NCBI GenBank assembly: GCA_947623455.1
Contig: OX392545.1
Location: 28,657,001 to 28,721,000, forward strand
Source of the DNA: Mimachlamys varia
Taxonomy: Eukaryota; Mollusca; Bivalvia; Pectinida; Pectinidae
Direction of reading: 5' to 3'
Length of the DNA: 64,000 nt
The notes beneath the pieces were generated by a model. It was not told the DNA's origin, searched no databases, and saw only the letters and a list, made by a program, of their open reading frames with translations. Of this stretch, positions 15,201-30,200 are shown piece after piece. The stretch's first letter is position 1. Each line of letters starts with the position of its first letter. A program made the position numbers and the translations under genes.

Positions 15201-18200
15201 TCCTTGTGGAGTTATAGCTGACCCTGCACTGTTTCCCTGTGGAGATATAGCTGACCCTGCACTGTTTCCCTGTAGAGTTATAGCTGACCCTGCACTGTTT
15301 CCCTGTGGAGTTATATTATATCTGACCCTGCACTATTTCCCTGTGGAATTATAGCTGACCCTTCACTGTTTCCTTGTGGAGTTATAGCTGACCCTGCACT
15401 GTTTCCCTGTAGAGTTATAGCTGACCCTGCACTGTTTCCCTGTAGAGTTATAGCTGACCCTGCACTGTTTCCTTGTGGAGTTATAGCTGACCCTGCACTG
15501 TTTCCCTGTGGAGATATATCTGACCCTGCACTGTTTCCCTGTGGAGTTATAGCTGACTCTGCACTGTTTCCTTGTGAAGTTATAGCTGGCGCTGCACTGT
15601 TTCCCTGTGGAGATATAGCTGACCCTGCACTGTTTCCCTGTGGAGTTATAGCTGACCCTGCACTGTTTCCCTGTGGAGTTATAGCTGACCCTGCACTGTT
15701 TCCCTGTGGAGTTCTAGCTGACGCTGTACTGTTTCCCTGTGGAGTTATAGCTGACCCTGCACCGTTTCCTTGTGGAGTTATAGCTGACGCTGCATCGTTT
15801 CCCTGTGGAGTTATAGCTGGCGCTGTACTGTTTCCCTGTGGAGTTATAGCTGACCCTGCACCGTTTCCTTGTGGAGTTATAGCTGACGCTGCATCGTTTC
15901 CCTGTGGAGTTCTAGCTGACGCTGTACTGTTTCCCTGTGGAGTTATAGCTGACCCTGCACTGTTTCCCTGTGGAGTTATAGCTGACGCTGCACTGTTTCC
16001 CTGTGGAGTTATAGCTGGTCCTGCACTGTTTCCCTGTGGAGTTATAGCTGACCCTGCACTGTTTCCCTGTGGAGATATAGCTGACCCTGCACTGTTTCCC
16101 TGTGGAGTTATAGCTGACCCTGCACTGTTTCCCTGTGGAGTTATAGCTGACCCTGCACTGTTTCCCTGTGGAGTTCTAGCTGACGCTGTACTGTTTCCCT
16201 GTGGAGTTATAGCTGACCCTGCACTGTTTCCCTGTGGAGTTCTAGCTGACCCTGCACTGTTTCCCTGTGGAGTTATAGCTGACCCTGCACCGTTTCCTTG
16301 TGGAGTTATAGCTGACGCTGCATCGTTTCCCTGTGGAGTTATAGCTGAGCCTGCACTGTTTCCCTGTGGAGTTATAGCTGACGCTGCATCGTTTCCCTGT
16401 GGAGTTATAGCTGACCCTGCACTGTTTCCCTGTGGAGTTATAGCTGACGCTGCATCGTTTCCCTGTAGAGTTATAGCTGACCCTGCACTGTTTCCCTGTG
16501 GAGTTATATCTGACCCTGCACTGTTTCCCTGTGGAGTTATAGCTGACCCTTCACTGTTTCCTTGTGGAGTTATAGCTGACCCTGCACTGTTTCCCTGTAG
16601 AGTTATAGCTGACCCTGCACTGTTTCCCTGTAGAGTTATAGCTGACCATGCACTGTTTCCTTGTGGAGTTATAGCTGACCCTGCACTGTTTCCCTGTGGA
16701 GATATATCTGACCCTGCACTGTTTCCCTGTGGAGTTATAGCTGACTCTGCACTGTTTCCTTGTGAAGTTATAGCTGGCGCTGCACTGTTTCCCTGTGGAG
16801 ATATAGCTGACCCTGCACTGTTTCCCTGTGGAGTTATAGCTGACCCTGCACTGTTTCCCTGTGGAGTTATAGCTGACCCTGCACTGTTTCCCTGTGGAGT
16901 TCTAGCTGACGCTGTACTGTTTCCCTGTGGAGTTATAGCTGACCCTGCACCGTTTCCTTGTGGAGTTATAGCTGACGCTGCATCGTTTCCCTGTGGAGTT
17001 ATAGCTGGCGCTGTACTGTTTCCCTGTGGAGTTATAGCTGACCCTGCACCGTTTCCTTGTGGAGTTATAGCTGACGCTGCATCGTTTCCCTGTGGAGTTC
17101 TAGCTGACGCTGTACTGTTTCCCTGTGGAGTTATAGCTGACCCTGCACTGTTTCCCTGTGGAGTTATAGCTGACGCTGCACTGTTTCCCTGTGGAGTTAT
17201 AGCTGGTCCTGCACTGTTTCCCTGTGGAGTTATAGCTGACCCTGCACTGTTTCCCTGTGGAGATATAGCTGACCCTGCACTGTTTCCCTGTGGAGTTATA
17301 GCTGACCCTGCACTGTTTCCCTGTGGAGTTATAGCTGACCCTGCACTGTTTCCCTGTGGAGTTCTAGCTGACGCTGTACTGTTTCCCTGTGGAGTTATAG
17401 CTGACCCTGCACTGTTTCCCTGTGGAGTTCTAGCTGACCCTGCACTGTTTCCCTGTGGAGTTATAGCTGACCCTGCACCGTTTCCTTGTGGAGTTATAGC
17501 TGACGCTGCATCGTTTCCCTGTGGAGTTATAGCTGAGCCTGCACTGTTTCCCTGTGGAGTTATAGCTGACGCTGCATCGTTTCCCTGTGGAGTTATAGCT
17601 GACCCTGCACTGTTTCCCTGTGGAGTTATAGCTGACGCTGCATCGTTTCCCTGTGGAGTTATAGCTGAGCCTGCAATGTTTCCCTGTGGAGTTATAGCTG
17701 ACGCTGCACTTTTTCCCTGTGGAGTTATAGCTGACGCTGCACTGTTTCCCTGTGGAGTTATAGCTGTTATACAAGTTGTATATTGATGTTCATCTCCTCA
17801 ACGTACTGCGGTTGTTGTGTTGTATTACGTTTACCTACTACACATGTACTTGTCAAATCCCGCTTTTTTTTGTTTTCTATAAAGGTCTACCAACTAACCC
17901 CTCCCCCGTTTTTGTTTTGTATAAAGGTATACCAACAACCCCTCCCCCTGTTTTTGTTTTGTATGAAGGTCTACCAACTAACCCCATGTTTTTGTCTTGT
18001 ATAAAGGTCTACCAATTAACCCCATGTTTTTGTATTGTATAAAGGTCTACCAACTAACCCCCCTATTTTTGTATTGTATAAAGGTCTACAAACTATACCC
18101 CTGATTTTGTTTTGTATAAAGGTCTACCAACTAACCCCCTGTTTTTGTTTTGTGTAATGGTCTACCAACTAACCCCCTGTTTTTGTATTGTGTAAAGGTC

Positions 18201-21200
18201 TACCAACTAGACCCCCTGTTTTTGTTTTGTATATAGGTCTACCACCTAGGCCCCCTGTTTTTGTAATGTACAAAGGTCTACCACCTAGACCCAATGGTTT
18301 TTGTATTACATAACGGTCTACCAACTAACCCCCTTTTTTGTTTTGTATAAAGGTCTACCACCTAGACCCACTGGTTTTTGTATTATATAAAGGTCTACCA
18401 ACTATCCCCTGTTTTGTGTTGCATAAAGTTCTACCAACTAACCCCCTGTTTTTGTGTTGTATAAAGGTCTACCAACTCACCCCCAGTTTTGTATTGTATA
18501 AAGGTCTACCAACTAAACCCCTGTTTTTGTATTGTATAAAGGTCTACCAACTAACCCCCTGTTTTTGTATTGTATAAAGGTCTACCAACTAACCCTCTGT
18601 TTTTGTACTGTATAATTGTCTACCAACTAACCCCCTGTTTTTGTATTGTATAAAGGTCTACCAACTAACCCACTGTTTTTGTATTATATAAAGGTCTACC
18701 AACTAACCCCCTGTTTTTGTATTGTATAAAGGTCTACCACCTAGACCCACTGGTTTTATATTGGATAAAGGTCTACCAACTAACCCACTGTTTTTGTATT
18801 ATATAAAGGCCTACCAACTAACCTCCTGTTTTTGTTTTGTATACAGGTCTACCACCTAGACCCACCGCTATATCTGTTGAGTACATTAACGACGAAGACG
18901 TCAGGTTGCTATGGAGTATGGAGCCTGGCTCAGTGTACCGCGTGAGCTTCAATATCAGGGTCCTTCCGAACACTGACCGACTGATCGTCGGACCACACAC
19001 AGAAGTGGACGGTGAGTGTATTTCTTATTCAAAATTACGTTACCATGCTTTTTTTTGGTGAAATTATTTATGTTTAATTAATAATACAATTTGGAAGTGA
19101 CCCAGGCTCACAAAACGGGTGTCATTGACGAAGCAGAAGACCATTGTCCTCCTGAAACACATGGTATTATTCTTTTGTTCCTTTTAATGATTATCCATGT
19201 TCATATTTTGTCCTTGTCTTAATTGAGTTCATGTTATGCATCTATTGACGCTTCGATCTTTTTTGTTCCATGGCTGTCGCCGCGACCTTTATAATTATTA
19301 CTGGAATGTTATCAAACCACACCGTATTTAAACAACAACATTAGGGACGAAACTGTTCGACACGCAGACAATTAGAAATGATAAAGTTATTGACCCTTGA
19401 TAAATAAATGTACAAGAAGGACAGGCCATGATTACAACAAGGATGTTATTCTTCATCGCCAACACTAGCTATGCATGTCTATAGCAAACCCACTAAGCAC
19501 ATTCAGAAATGTGCATGTTCTGTTAACAAGAGATACTGCGTGTCGGGGAAAAATAAGAAAATACCGAAGCGCTAACAAAACTTTAATCAGAACTCGATAT
19601 CAAATAAACTAGGGTCAAAATATGACAAAAAGGGAAGATTTGTCCGGAGACACTTGAAATGGTATAATATAGTAAGACCAGCTGTCATGGAAGAGAAAGC
19701 GTCTTCTGCGTCATCGACAACATCCGTCATTTAAAAATTGGTCGATGTTTCTGTACATTGCTTCTCATATGCATATACATTTGTAAAAGGTCTTAGTACG
19801 TCTAATTGCATTTGCGATTCTTCGACCTCCTATTTCCGAAGCCATGTTTCCCTGTAGCATGTCCGCTGCTGGATTTCAACAGAAGTCAATATGCATGAAA
19901 AAGTAAACCGTGAAGACAAAGAATTTACTTAAGGTCTAGGCATTATTAGTTCCTCGCCTAAGTCAAAAGGGTGAAACTATGAACTTTGATACGTTTTCAA
20001 CTTTGAAATAAAATTCATATCGTACCCGTCAATAATAAATTAGAGAATACTGAAGCGTTAACAAAATCATAATCCGAACTCAAAATCGATAAACTACAGG
20101 CAAAATAGGAACAAAAGAAAGATGAACATGGAAACTCTCGTAAAAGCACGAGAGAATATGACCAGGTGTTGCGGAAGAGTAAGCGTCTTCTGCTTCATCG
20201 ACGACACTCGCCATGTAAATCTTTGTCACATCCAAGTAAACATCAAGTTCTCAAAATGAGAACCGAGTATCATTGTCAATCACAAGTATGTACACTAATT
20301 AGCATACTCAAAAACGTCTATCTCCATATCACTTAAAGATACAGAATATTTCCCAATGAGACAAAGATGGCGACCATAGTTCTGATCAACCTGCATATCT
20401 CGAATCCTTGTGTAGTTAATTTGTTTGTCAGCAGTTGCCATCGATTACGAAAATCACGATATTTAGAGCAAGCCCTAAAATATCGAATTAACTGTGACAG
20501 AAGCAGAAGTGTTACTACGAAGAAATGGTTCACGATCGGAAAATTGAAATCACCACGTTTATCGTATGGCTTAGTAGTAAGCTGTCCATGTTGGTCGTAG
20601 TTTAAGTAGAGATCGAGGTAAGCAGCTGATGTAGAAGAGTCTGGTATACACTTAAATTAATTTTTGATCGTATCAATTTTACGCATGTAGTCAAGTACAA
20701 ACTAATAGACACTTGAAGTTAAATAAAATCGAGATATAATAACACAATTTCAATCTGAAAATGTTGAGTCAGAGCAACGGGAAAAATGTGCTATGGATAT
20801 TGGCGGTTACCCGGCCACTGTCCAAAGCTTCCCGCCGTGCTAAAACTCTTACATTGTTGGGGTATACTTTTGCATGATTTTATGTTGTGTGTTGAAGGAA
20901 CAGCTTCAATTTCCGCTCCAGCAGATGTACTCTTCTCAAGCAGTATCAAAGGTCTTCAGGCGAACCGAGCCTACAACGTGTCCGTCACTGCCTACAACGC
21001 CATAGGTTGGAGCCCTGCCATCTTTGTCTACATCGCTATATCATCAGGTTCGTAAACCGTTTTGTGTTGATTCGCTGGTTATTACTTTTTATTAGACGCT
21101 TACTCTTCCGGAGGACCGAATGTTATTATCTTTTATAGGGGTCTCCATATAAATATTTACTTTTCATATTTTGCATCGATTTTGAGTTCGGATTATGGTT

Positions 21201-24200
21201 CTGTACGTTGACGCCTTGTTATTCTGTTTATTTTAGTTACTTGCACAAAACAAAGTACAAAAAAAATATTTTTGTAGCGTTTTGTTATCAACTTGTGCCT
21301 TTATATATTTGTGACTTGATGAACAGAATTCACTTATGCATTTTCACTGCTGAGACAACTTCTAACATCATGTACAAATAATGGGACTTCATTTGTTTAA
21401 GGCTTACATCTATTTTGTTATTGCATAATTCAGAATTATGAGCGCAGTTGGTCCCGAACATATATGGTTCGTTAGCGCTCCATAGTGAAAAAATGGCCAT
21501 AAGCGGACATACTACCGTATTCGCAGTCAAAATGAAGTACAATCTTATATTGGCATCGTTATTAATGTTCTAGTAATATGCGAAGAAAAAACACGACATT
21601 TAAAGCTTTTTCGCATTGATACATGGCTCTGTTAGTGACGAATGTGCAATGATTGATGTGGAAGGAAGCAAACAATGGCTGCCATTAATTAGCTATCGCA
21701 ATGAAGAGTGTACGACGCAATGTTTGAAACAGATATCAATCCGCCGAGTCTTTTTAATGTCCTGACCTCTCCTACTACGTTACATTCCGTTTATACTAAA
21801 ACAAACCAGAGAATACCAAACCGTCAACAAAACCATAATCCTAATTCAAAATCGATTAAACTAGGGGCAAAATAGGAACAAAGGAAATATTTACATGGAG
21901 ACCCTCGTAAAAGCACAAGAGAATAAGACCAGGTGTTCCGGAAGAGTAAGCGTCTTCTGCTTCATCGACGACACCCATCCAAGTAAACATCAATCCTCAA
22001 AATGAGAACCGAGTCATCAATGTCATCACCACAAGTAAACACACTAACAAGCAAACTCAAAAACTTCCATCTTCATATCACACAAAGATACAGAATATTT
22101 CTCGATGAGATCAAAATGGCGACCATAAAACTTGCCCATAGGCTTCATGTAGTGCGGAATGTATCCGCACTCAGAGTTTACTAACCTCTGGAATCGATGA
22201 TGCAAACAAATGTAATAACGGTGGCTTTATGATTTCAGATGAGAGCGGAATAGAGTACTTCCATGTGGGTTTAGTTTTAATTGTGGTAGCCTGCCTTGTA
22301 CTGCTGCTAATTGGAATCGGCTTGGCGATTAAACTTAGGCGTGGTAAGACACTTTAAAGTATGTATTTACATACACAAGTCATCAGCGGTAGACTTAATT
22401 TGATTCCACTATTTCTACAAAGAATCTTTGATGGGTGGAAAATATCAATGAAATATAAGGCTTATTTCTTCAAAAGATATAGTTGTTTTGTGGTGGAATC
22501 AATTATTACAAGAAATATTGACATTATTGTTCTGGTTTAATTTAACAATAATTAAGAAATCATTTAAAAAAATATTCTTATGGTAATACTTCCTTTTGAA
22601 AGTGATTTTGACCTGATTCAAGGTCATCGAAATTTCGTATAATTCAGGCATTTGTCAACAGGGTAATTAATAAAACAATCAATAAGATAAAAATCTATCA
22701 ATATTTTCGATGGTTGGATATGATATCATGTCTATATTTATATCACCATTCTATGCACAATGTATACTAGTCTCATGTTTCTCTTGTTTTAAAGGTAACG
22801 TATCGCGGTGCAGCAGCCTCTGTGGACTCCCCGGTCCCTGCCGGTCACTAGAGGTCAAGGAGCCCGATCCTCTGTATGAGGACCTAGACAGCATGGCTAA
22901 AACGGACGCACCAGTCATAGGTGAGTTCCACTGAACTATAAATTGACGTTTGATTGGATGAAGGGGTTAGAGTATTTTTTCTTCCTGTAATTCTAACATC
23001 AGTTATATGATACATGTTATTTATCTGGGGGTCAACATTAGCAACACACACGGATACAGGTCTTTTACAGGTATAAGATGCAAGCTGTTAATAGGACGTT
23101 AAACTAATGATGGGGCCGGGTGGTGCAGTGGATAGCGCACTTGCCTTTCACCAAGGCGGCCGGGGTACGATTCCACGACAGGGCGTGAAAAGGTATTGGT
23201 TCACCTGCCCGACTACGTGGGTCTTCTCCGGGTACTCCGGTTTCCTCCCACAACAAGAACCCTCGCGATAACACCCAGGCCAACACGAGTAATTAATATA
23301 AAATGGATAACTTGTTTCATAATTGTTGTAAAATAAGTAAAGTTTGTATATTTTTCTAATATATTTAAAACAAATAAAACTAATAGCTGATTATTCGTAT
23401 CTGTATCCATGTTGCCAATATTGAGGTCCTCTATACATTAAACTGTTGAACTATACAAGCTAATCGTCTGTTAGTTCCATGGGAGTAGAACTATAGGGCA
23501 TAATAGTGAAAACCAAACTTTGATTTGTAATATCATTATTATTAAATGCTTACCGGCCTTTCATGCCTCGCATGTAGGGCGTACAAATTGTACCTGGTAC
23601 CGAATTGCTTGATCGTAAGTGGCGACTAAATTTGGGAACTTATATCTTTTTTCTTAGCAACTTTCTCCTTCTTGTTTGCCTTAAGTTGAACGTTCGCGCC
23701 TGTTAGGAAGGCTTTGGGTTCCGTCCCCTGGCCGAGACATACCAGGGTCTCTAACAATGGTAGTTACTACTTCCTTTGTGTTCAGCATAATGGGAGTTAA
23801 ACGACAGGTTCGCCTGTTGGCAGTATAATGTGACCGGGTGGGGTATCATGCTGGGGGCCTTCGGCAGTATTCTTCAGTGGGTAACATTTAAAAAAGGACT
23901 ATCGCAAATAAGCAAACATGAACATACCGGATCTTCCCAAATACACACTCACTCAACACCCACATCCACATCGCATACACCGACAGGCGGTCCTTAATTG
24001 ATGTTGGCTGTAAATATTACGTAACAAGCAATCAACCCAACCAAAACTAATCTTCAACCAAAGATAGGATTCTGGGGACCAATAAATGGTCGGCATAAAC
24101 ATATGCAAAAATAAATAGCAATCAAACTAAAATGTTAATGATTATAGCGTGCATGTACGCGGTGACAGGGAGCAATGTATGTTGGCTTCTTATCCTCCCT

Positions 24201-27200
24201 ATTGTAGTACGGATCTGATGCAAAACATACATAATTAACAATTCAACATACTATAGTACGTACACAGAATATTACCAAATGAAAATAGGGGGAAATCATA
24301 TAACCGTAGGGTAGAAAATACCTTTGATTTACAATTTTAATGATAGCTGCGTTCTCCTTTTCAGAAAAACGACTTAGAAATGCAAGGTAAGATGGATGCA
24401 GGCATGCTTGCTGACTATGTGTGGTTATTAGTCCCCTACCGGCGAAGCCGGAGAGGACTATTAGATTACCTTTCGTTAGTCAGTCCGTCACTAACCTGAA
24501 CTGAAATTTTATGATACACCAATGGGATATCTAGGTCAAGTTTTGAGTTGGTTACGGTTGAATGAGTTTTACACAGTTACGGCCCTTGGACCGATAATTA
24601 AGTTTCCGTTCATTATCTCTGCAAACGTGTGCACATATTGAACACAGATACACCATGGGGATATCTAGGACAAGTCCCTGTAATTTGATTTATGATAATA
24701 TTTATAGCTTGCGGGGCCGGTAAGGGACATGTATTGCTTCAGCAATACTCAGTATGTATGTTACTGCTTGTTCTACCAAACCTACAAAAAAACAATTGCA
24801 TGATAATATATCTGATACCTTAATATGTGTGTTGGTACTGCTATTAATGTTTTGTGTTGTCTGAAAAGGCGACATAATTTATTTGGATCATTTTGTCAGC
24901 GTTGTCGGTCACCTTCTCCGAACAAAGGTCACCGAGTGATAAGTCGAATCTAGCCTATCAAACTCAAACTTTATGCAGGGCATCCTTACTAAATGCCGTC
25001 GGGTAGGATTCCTTTTCGGGTTTAAAAAAAATCAGAGAATACCAAAGCGTCAACAAAACCATAATCCGAACTCAAAATCTATTAAACAAGGGGCAAATTA
25101 GGAACAAAGGAAAGATTTACATGTAGACTCTCGTAAAAGCACAAGAGAATAAGACCAGGGCCCGTATTCATGAAATTATTCTCATGCTCAAGCATGGATT
25201 ATGTGCTCAAGCCAGCTTTCTTGAAACTCTCCTTAATCAAGTCGTCGAGTCATAAAGTCTATGTAGATGTTGAAAACAGTTTTTGGCTTCATGTCTCGTC
25301 AACCTTTTTCCAAAACTTTGACAAAGTTAGATTTTTTTAAATAAGTTATAGCCAGAACAAGAAATAAGTCTTGAGCACGAAATCCATGCTTGAGCATGAG
25401 AACAGTTTCATGAATACGGGCCCAGGTGTTCCGGAAGAGTAAGCGTCTTCTGCTTAGTAAACAAATAAAGATCAATGGCACATCAAATATAACTGCCACT
25501 GTTTCTATAAATAAAACAAGATTTGTGTGACAACTGAACTTCGCGTGGGTACGTTTTATTTTAGTATGCCTCTGTCTCATTATAGTATGCCCCTTTCTCA
25601 TTTCAGTATGCCCCTGTCTCATTTAAGTATTCCCCTGTCTCATTATAGTATGCCCCTGTCTCATTTTAGTATGCCTCTGTCTCATTATAGTATGCCCTGT
25701 CTCATTATAGTATGCCCTGTCTCATTTTAGTATGCCCCTGTCTCATTTTAGTATGCCCCTGTCTTATTTTAGTATGCCCCTGTCTTATTTTAGTATGCCC
25801 CTGTCTCATTATAGTATGCTCCTGTCTCATTTTAGTATGCCCCTGTCTCATTTTAGTATGCCCCTGTCTTATTTTAGTATGTCCCTGTCTCATTATAGTA
25901 TGCCCACGTCTCTCTTAAGTATGCTCCTGTCATGAAATGGCCGGGTCAGAAAGTGTTGCCCTTGGTCGAAATTATATCATTCAGTGATTTCATCATTCTA
26001 TCATGCTTTTTTTCGGTCATTTATTCTATAACAGTTAGAAATATTGAACTGTTATATTGTATTACATAAACAAAATACAGGACAAGTTATGGTTTGGTAA
26101 GGGTCCTTCATTTTGTTCACAGATATTTATTTGTTTATTTGGAGAGTTTTAAATTAAATGTTCTCAAAATTGAAATGACCTGTTAGGATTGTTTCCATAT
26201 TAAGTATAAGCGCATCTGTCGAGTACTGTTACACTGAACTCTGATATCTATCAAATGAGTAATGCTTCCTAAAAGCTAAATGTAGTCGACTGTTTATCTA
26301 TAGCGTTGTATAATTTTGTTTCAGGAAAGCTGAAGCAGAAATTAAAAGAACTGCAGGTGCGGTATCTGGTATATACAACTCGATTGGTTCAAATATAGGT
26401 AGGTTATGTATTTACTGCTCCACAATAGGTACTTGACTTGATAAAAACGTCTGCTCATTTAGGTTACTTGTATTTGTTAGTCATTGAGCTAGTATGTTTG
26501 TGCCTTCTCTGACCTGTGCTAATGATAATATTAGTGATGATTTTATTTAATTAAATGGGGCCGCGGTGGTCGAGATGTTAAGGTGTTCCGACATTCCACC
26601 ACTAGCCCTCCACCTCTGGGTTGCGAGTTCGAATTCCACGTGGGACAGTTGCCAGGTACTGACCGTAGGTCGGTGGTTTTTCTCCAGGTACTCCGGCTTT
26701 CCTCCATCTCAAAAACCTGGCACGTCCTTAAATGACCCTGTCATTTAACATAGGACGTAAAACAAAATTATCCCAACTAAACCAAGACTTTATTTAGATT
26801 TCAACTTATATTGTAAAGTTTCTGGTCATTTACTCTTACATTTATATACCTGTTAAATATTTACTCGTCTACTTACCGATACTTTTTCGAAATAAGATTC
26901 AAATGCCGACAGGCGACAGAACAGTTTTTTGGGGGTGTTCTCGGTTGAACAAATATATCTTCGCAGAGTTTCAACCCACTGAGTTTGAATCCTAACAGGT
27001 TCATTACTGTCACATACAACTGAATCGTTATTCGACTAGTCACCTTTGTCATTTTTATCAGATTATTTAATTATAAAATTATGTATCGAACGATTCCCCA
27101 TTTTGACCCGAGGTTTCACTTTGAAACGAGGGTACAATCGGCATTTCCGGAAAATGGGCTTGGTAAATTCGTATTAGGTGCAATAATTTGAATTTAGTTG

Positions 27201-30200
27201 ACGGGACCACAAAATGGCTTCGTAATAGGTTTCTAAAAGATGTATAAAGAAAGAATAGCCAAAAACATTGATTTCAATTTACTTCGTTATAAACGAAAAT
27301 TCGTATCAAGCGGGTTCGTCTAAAGAAAGTGTCACTGTATATGTTTCGGCTTGATGAGACAGGGTGCTAAACTTTAGGTTGCATATTCAATGTAGCCGAT
27401 ATTGGCTACCTCACTGAAAAGTTAGTTTTGTTATGGGAAATATTTGAAATCATGTTCTGCGCTTTTAATGTCAGTATGCATTAAATTACCATTTGGTCCC
27501 ATTGCTTCAGGGTATCAAAACCGTGGTTTGGGCATGGAAATTGTTCTGATTAAAACAAATGGTAAAATCATTCTCCGGTTTGTATTGGTTAACAACTGGG
27601 TTTGAGAGATAAAGCAAGTGTCTGGTGTCCCTAGGCCATGCCTATTTCCCTTGCTTCGCCTCGGGAAACGGACATCTCGGGACACCTGAAACTTGCTATA
27701 TTCCTCAATCCCATACATTAACTGTATACAATGAACACATATTTTCATTTCGTAGTTAGTATGAATTAGTATGAATTCATACACCAACATACGCAAACAA
27801 ATGTTATTTCATGCTTTTAACTTGCGTAAAAAATCACAAAGCATAAATTGTTGGACTTATCAAGTGATGATATACGCAGTGATGATATATAAGTTTTATC
27901 AAGTTGATATTGTCTGATATTTCATTGGTAAAAATGTAAGTTTGTTTATTCTTTAAACAAATGTTCGACTTTAGAGAAATTAAACGTAAAACACGACAAA
28001 CATCAGACAGCATATGTAAATAAACTGTATTTATGTTTACAAAAAGACCCAAAATTATTTAAGGATTGAATGTTACTTTGCTCGATCACATGGGGTGATG
28101 AATTGAGTTTGTCTTGAAACAAATTTAATGTTAAGACCAACTAAATTCATCACCCCATGAAATCTAACAATGCAAGATTAAAACCTTATATTTCAATCAA
28201 CGTGTGATGACTATTTTCGAAAGTTTGTTTCACGTTCTGGAGCTTGTGCAAGTCTACGCATTGATGTTATTTAAACCATATAGTTTGTCATTGCAATACA
28301 ATCAAACAACATTATAATGTGCATTGATTGTTCAGTACAGCCACATTTTGCATAAACAAAATATGAACCTATGTAGTTTATAAATGCCACATCTGATTTT
28401 TTATTGAATAATTCATAAGATATCAAATTTTGATGATGATAAGACTCGGTGCGCAGATTCAGCTGCGAATCCACGGCAGCCATTGTTTTTCTAATATTTT
28501 GAAATATGAAGCTGATGTAATTGAATGCGAATCTGACGAAAAACTAGTGGTGGCTCGAAGGATGAAACTATTCGATATGGAAGTTGACTGTTCGAATTCC
28601 TTTCACACAAGACGTGACAAGACGAATCTACGTTGTCAATGATAAAATAGGTGGAATGGGTGAATTTCTAGGACAGTACAATATGCCTATATATTTACAC
28701 CTCTCCCTTCTTGTGCTTAGTAAACTGCGAATATATTACAGTATACGCAGTGACAAAGGCTCGGGGGATTGGTATTTGGTCAAAAATGGCGTCGTTCACG
28801 CTTCAGAAAAATAAGTATTTGCTGTCGGCCATTGTTTGGTTCCTACAAGATTTTGAAACATGGAACATATATGGAATCAATGTCTTGTGATTATACAATA
28901 AATAGTTTCTAGCAAACTTTTGATTCCAAATGATGCGCATTCGCAATTATTGACGGTAACGCAAAAATGGCGGCGCCCTGCAGTTGTGACGTCTGACATC
29001 GAACCGCGTCACAACCAGATCACTGTGTCAATGCGTGTACATAAGGACCGTTATAAATAAAGGAATAAATTCGACTTGCTAGAAATATTTTTTAATTACA
29101 AATTTACATATGATGTTATGAAGATAAAAAGTGTTGTTTATTGTCTATTTTCTAAATCTACCAATATATTGATGAATGGGACTATATTATCTTAGCAACC
29201 TCGGCCATCGTAGTTGCCTTCTTAGCAACCCGCTTCGAATGTTTTTTTTTATTCGTATAGCACTTGAAAATTAATAATGGTGTAAATATAAGGATTGTAC
29301 CTCATTTTGACTGCGTATACGGTAGTATGCCCACAGTTGGCAACGAACATATTCACTATGGAGCGCTAACATGCACCATAGTATATGTTCGTTAAAATGT
29401 GATACAATTCTTATATGTACTCGTCAATACCGCTAGCAACCATGAACTGTTGATATTTTCCTGACTGATTGACTATATAGTTGTTTAGATTTGATTTCTT
29501 ACTTAGCTTCAATAAAAATGGAAATATCTCAAGTGGTGTGTTTGTTTCCACGTTTTTCTCCCTTTGCAAAATCATACGCCCAGGCAATGTTAATCTGGTC
29601 AAATTCATCGGCAAATGAAACGGGTTACATTTGGAATTTATCGAGTTCAACTTGAATAAGAATTGAAATATATATGTAATGTCATTTAAACGTCTCGCAA
29701 CTACATTTACATGTTTAAAAACAAGAGAAATAACTCTTGCGCAACATCTGTATTAATCTTGTAGACAAAATGCGGCAGTCCAGAAAACCCGAAAAAACAC
29801 TTATGGTATAAACGTGTTTGTCGTTCTGAAAAGTTGTAAAAGCTAGAGAATATATAATAACGTTATGGTTGGGAGTATTTTTTTTATTTCAATTAATTTT
29901 GTTGACATATTAAACATATCAATATGATTAGACAGTAGGCTTGAAGCCTATATATAAATTATCTCCTTAATCCAGGAATCAACAATGAAAATCATATAAC
30001 AAATATATTTACATGTAATATATGTAGTGTACAAGTAATGAGTATGATGGAGGAAATAGTCCATCAGTGTTATATATCAAAGTTTGTTTGAGTTTTGTAA
30101 TAAATGAAGTCGATATTAATATATATGTAGAAATTAGTTGTTTCGACAGTATCATATGAATATAGTTACCTAATATAATGATCAATTGCTTGTCCAACGC

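Noticed and set aside
14507..17774. Open frames reading ADPALFPCGVI or YNSTGKQCRVS repeats
   Set aside because: The 33-bp unit preserves frame by arithmetic; there are stops at irregular units, no start or splice context, and it lies in an intron.
21052..21057. GTAAAC as the exon 5 donor
   Set aside because: Consensus is better than GTTCGT, but it gives phase 2 and breaks the join to the transmembrane exon, which requires phase 1.
23103..23180. Genuine tRNA gene
   Set aside because: A and B boxes are present, but no complete cloverleaf or acceptor pairing; the sequence continues into a conserved SINE core. The same holds for 26555-26640 and 10908-10985.
25527..25935. Open frames of repeated MRQGHTK or MPLSHFS
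   Set aside because: Artefact of the 21-bp intronic array, open on both strands at once.
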